Below are positions 43,016 through 43,837 of a stretch of DNA of 43,837 bases, piece after piece. Position numbers and translations under genes: made by a program. The notes under the pieces are model-generated. The model saw only the letters and a list, made by a program, of their open reading frames with translations, was not told the DNA's origin and did not search any database. Each line of letters starts with the position of its first letter. Positions within the stretch are counted from its first letter, which is position 1. Source of the stretch: Bacteroidales bacterium (GTDB lineage Bacteria; Bacteroidota; Bacteroidia; Bacteroidales; UBA932); contig JAEETP010000011.1 in NCBI GenBank assembly GCA_016290415.1, forward strand, positions 1 through 43,837, read 5' to 3'.

Positions 43016-43057
43016 AAACAAGCAACGCATACCCCAATAGAGGGATATGCGTTGCTT
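43012..43057 (-). terminator. Terminator of the rpoA-rplQ transcript
   Basis: A 12-base perfect stem (43020-43031 with 43046-43057, core AGCAACGCAT/ATGCGTTGCT) with a 14-base loop. It is followed on the minus strand by a T-run (43018-43013). It lies downstream of rplQ and closes the ribosomal-protein operon. Confidence 0.85.
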
Positions 43058-43089
43058 TATCGCCGGGAATACCGGCTTCGGGATGACCC

Positions 43090-43590
43090 TTACTCTGCCT
43101 TGGGCTCTTCTGCAGCGGGAGCCTCTTCTGCCTTGGCTTCAGCCTTGGGGGCCTCTGCCTTGGGAGCAGACTTGCGGCTGCGGCGGGTAGCGGGCTTCTT
43201 GGTCTCCTTCTTGGTAGCTGTGAGAGCTGCCTCGTTGAAGTCAACCAGCTCGATGATGGCCATATCGGCTGCATCACCCACGCGGAAACCGGTCTTCACA
43301 ATGCGGGTGTATCCGCCGGGACGATCGGCAATCTTGGGAGCAACAGTGCGGAACAGCTCGGTAACGGCCTCTTTCTGCTTGAGATAGCTGAACACGGTGC
43401 GGCGGGAGTGGGTTGAGTCGTCCTTAGCTTTGGTGATCAGGGGCTCAACATACATCCTGAGGGCTTTTGCCTTTGCCAGGGTGGTCTCTATCTGCTTGTG
43501 CATAATAAGAGAGCAAGCCATATTGGCGAGCATAGCTTTGCGGTGTCCGCTCTTGCGACCCAGATGGTTTATTGACCTGTTGTGTCTCAT
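43090..43590 (-). CDS. rplQ: 50S ribosomal protein L17
   Basis: A 166-residue L17 with the standard start [21 protein letters not shown] and the family block [19 protein letters not shown], then [10 protein letters not shown] and [11 protein letters not shown]. The last 40-50 residues form a Lys/Ala/Glu-rich, low-complexity tail ([20 protein letters not shown] and on), an extension typical of Bacteroidota L17. L17 binds 23S rRNA near the exit tunnel of the large subunit. The gene starts 3 bases after the rpoA stop, the classical gene order at the end of the alpha operon, and is followed by a terminator. Confidence 0.98.
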   Translation of the reverse strand: MRHNRSINHLGRKSGHRKAMLANMACSLIMHKQIETTLAKAKALRMYVEPLITKAKDDSTHSRRTVFSYLKQKEAVTELFRTVAPKIADRPGGYTRIVKTGFRVGDAADMAIIELVDFNEAALTATKKETKKPATRRSRKSAPKAEAPKAEAKAEEAPAAEEPKAE

Positions 43591-43593
43591 ATC

Positions 43594-43837
43594 TTATATT
43601 TCTTTTTTATCAATGTTGTACTTAGAAATGTCCATACCGAAGCTGAGCTTGAGCTTGTTCTCTACCAGGAACACTACCTCGGTGAGAGACTTCTTGCCAA
43701 AGTTGCGCAGTTTCATCAGCTCTTCCTTCTTATGGGATACCAGGTCGGCGATGGTCTCGATGTCAACGGCCTTGAGGCAGTTGAGAGCGCGGACGCTTAT
43801 CTCCAGATCCTGAAGTTTGGTCATAAGATGGTGGCGG
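43594..43837 (-). CDS. rpoA: RNA polymerase alpha subunit, C-terminal end
   Basis: The 3-prime end of rpoA; the frame is open to the right edge and the codons before the internal ATG at 43824 (reading RHHL) show that the ATG is not the start. The visible part is the alpha C-terminal domain: [40 protein letters not shown], then [20 protein letters not shown]. These contain the helix-hairpin-helix (RNFGKKS) that contacts UP elements and activators. The rest of the alpha subunit lies outside the window. Confidence 0.97.
   Translation of the reverse strand, partial: RHHLMTKLQDLEISVRALNCLKAVDIETIADLVSHKKEELMKLRNFGKKSLTEVVFLVENKLKLSFGMDISKYNIDKKEI

Overview
The window comes from a member of the Bacteroidota, most likely the order Bacteroidales. 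The evidence is SusC/SusD outer-membrane pairs, many lipoproteins with Bacteroidota-style signal peptides, no clear Shine-Dalgarno sequences, promoters of the TTTG-N19/21-TAnnTTTG class, and an rpoA-rplQ ribosomal-operon end at the right edge. Genus is not resolved. A gut or host-associated polysaccharide degrader is inferred from the carbohydrate gene content.

Layout. Positions 1-2150: the N-terminus of a Vat/CatB-like acetyltransferase, a GNAT acetyltransferase with a TfoX-N protein, and a membrane protein with a winged-helix regulator; a bidirectional terminator closes this part. Positions 2230-4464: a leftward operon of three lipoproteins of unknown function. Positions 4661-21964: a polysaccharide utilisation locus. 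It holds a GH31 alpha-glucosidase, then a tightly packed eight-gene run: SusE/F-like glycan binder, SusR/DUF6377-type membrane regulator, six-hairpin glycosidase, SusC, SusD, second SusE/F-like binder, GH66 dextranase and a CotH-family lipoprotein. GH66 points to an alpha-1,6-glucan (dextran or isomaltooligosaccharides). In the expected scheme, surface lipoproteins bind and cut dextran, SusCD imports the oligosaccharides, and GH31 plus the six-hairpin enzyme finish them to glucose.

Positions 21968-36011 continue with carbohydrate and surface functions: aldose 1-epimerase, an esterase, a 905-residue lipoprotein with a large internal duplication, a GH92 mannosidase, an FISUMP-like protein, a lipoprotein with two ABM domains, a DUF4832/4874-like lipoprotein, a sialate O-acetylesterase, a GH78 rhamnosidase and an AlbA_2/Schlafen-type protein. 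Positions 36088-43837 hold a serpin lipoprotein, uvrA with a metallo-beta-lactamase-fold hydrolase, a deoxynucleoside kinase, a DUF6850-like outer-membrane protein, rplQ and the 3-prime end of rpoA.

The genome is compact. Convergent genes meet with 3-9 bases between stops, or share a CTAG. Several starts lie only 4-5 bases behind a promoter -7 box, suggesting leaderless mRNAs. I saw no tRNA, rRNA, CRISPR array or insertion sequence, and no gene-free stretch longer than 300 bases. The most interesting items are the dextran locus with its CotH-like member and four-module SusE/F protein, the 813-base in-frame duplication, the leaderless-type starts, the inverted-repeat element near 29.0 kb and the serpin lipoprotein.
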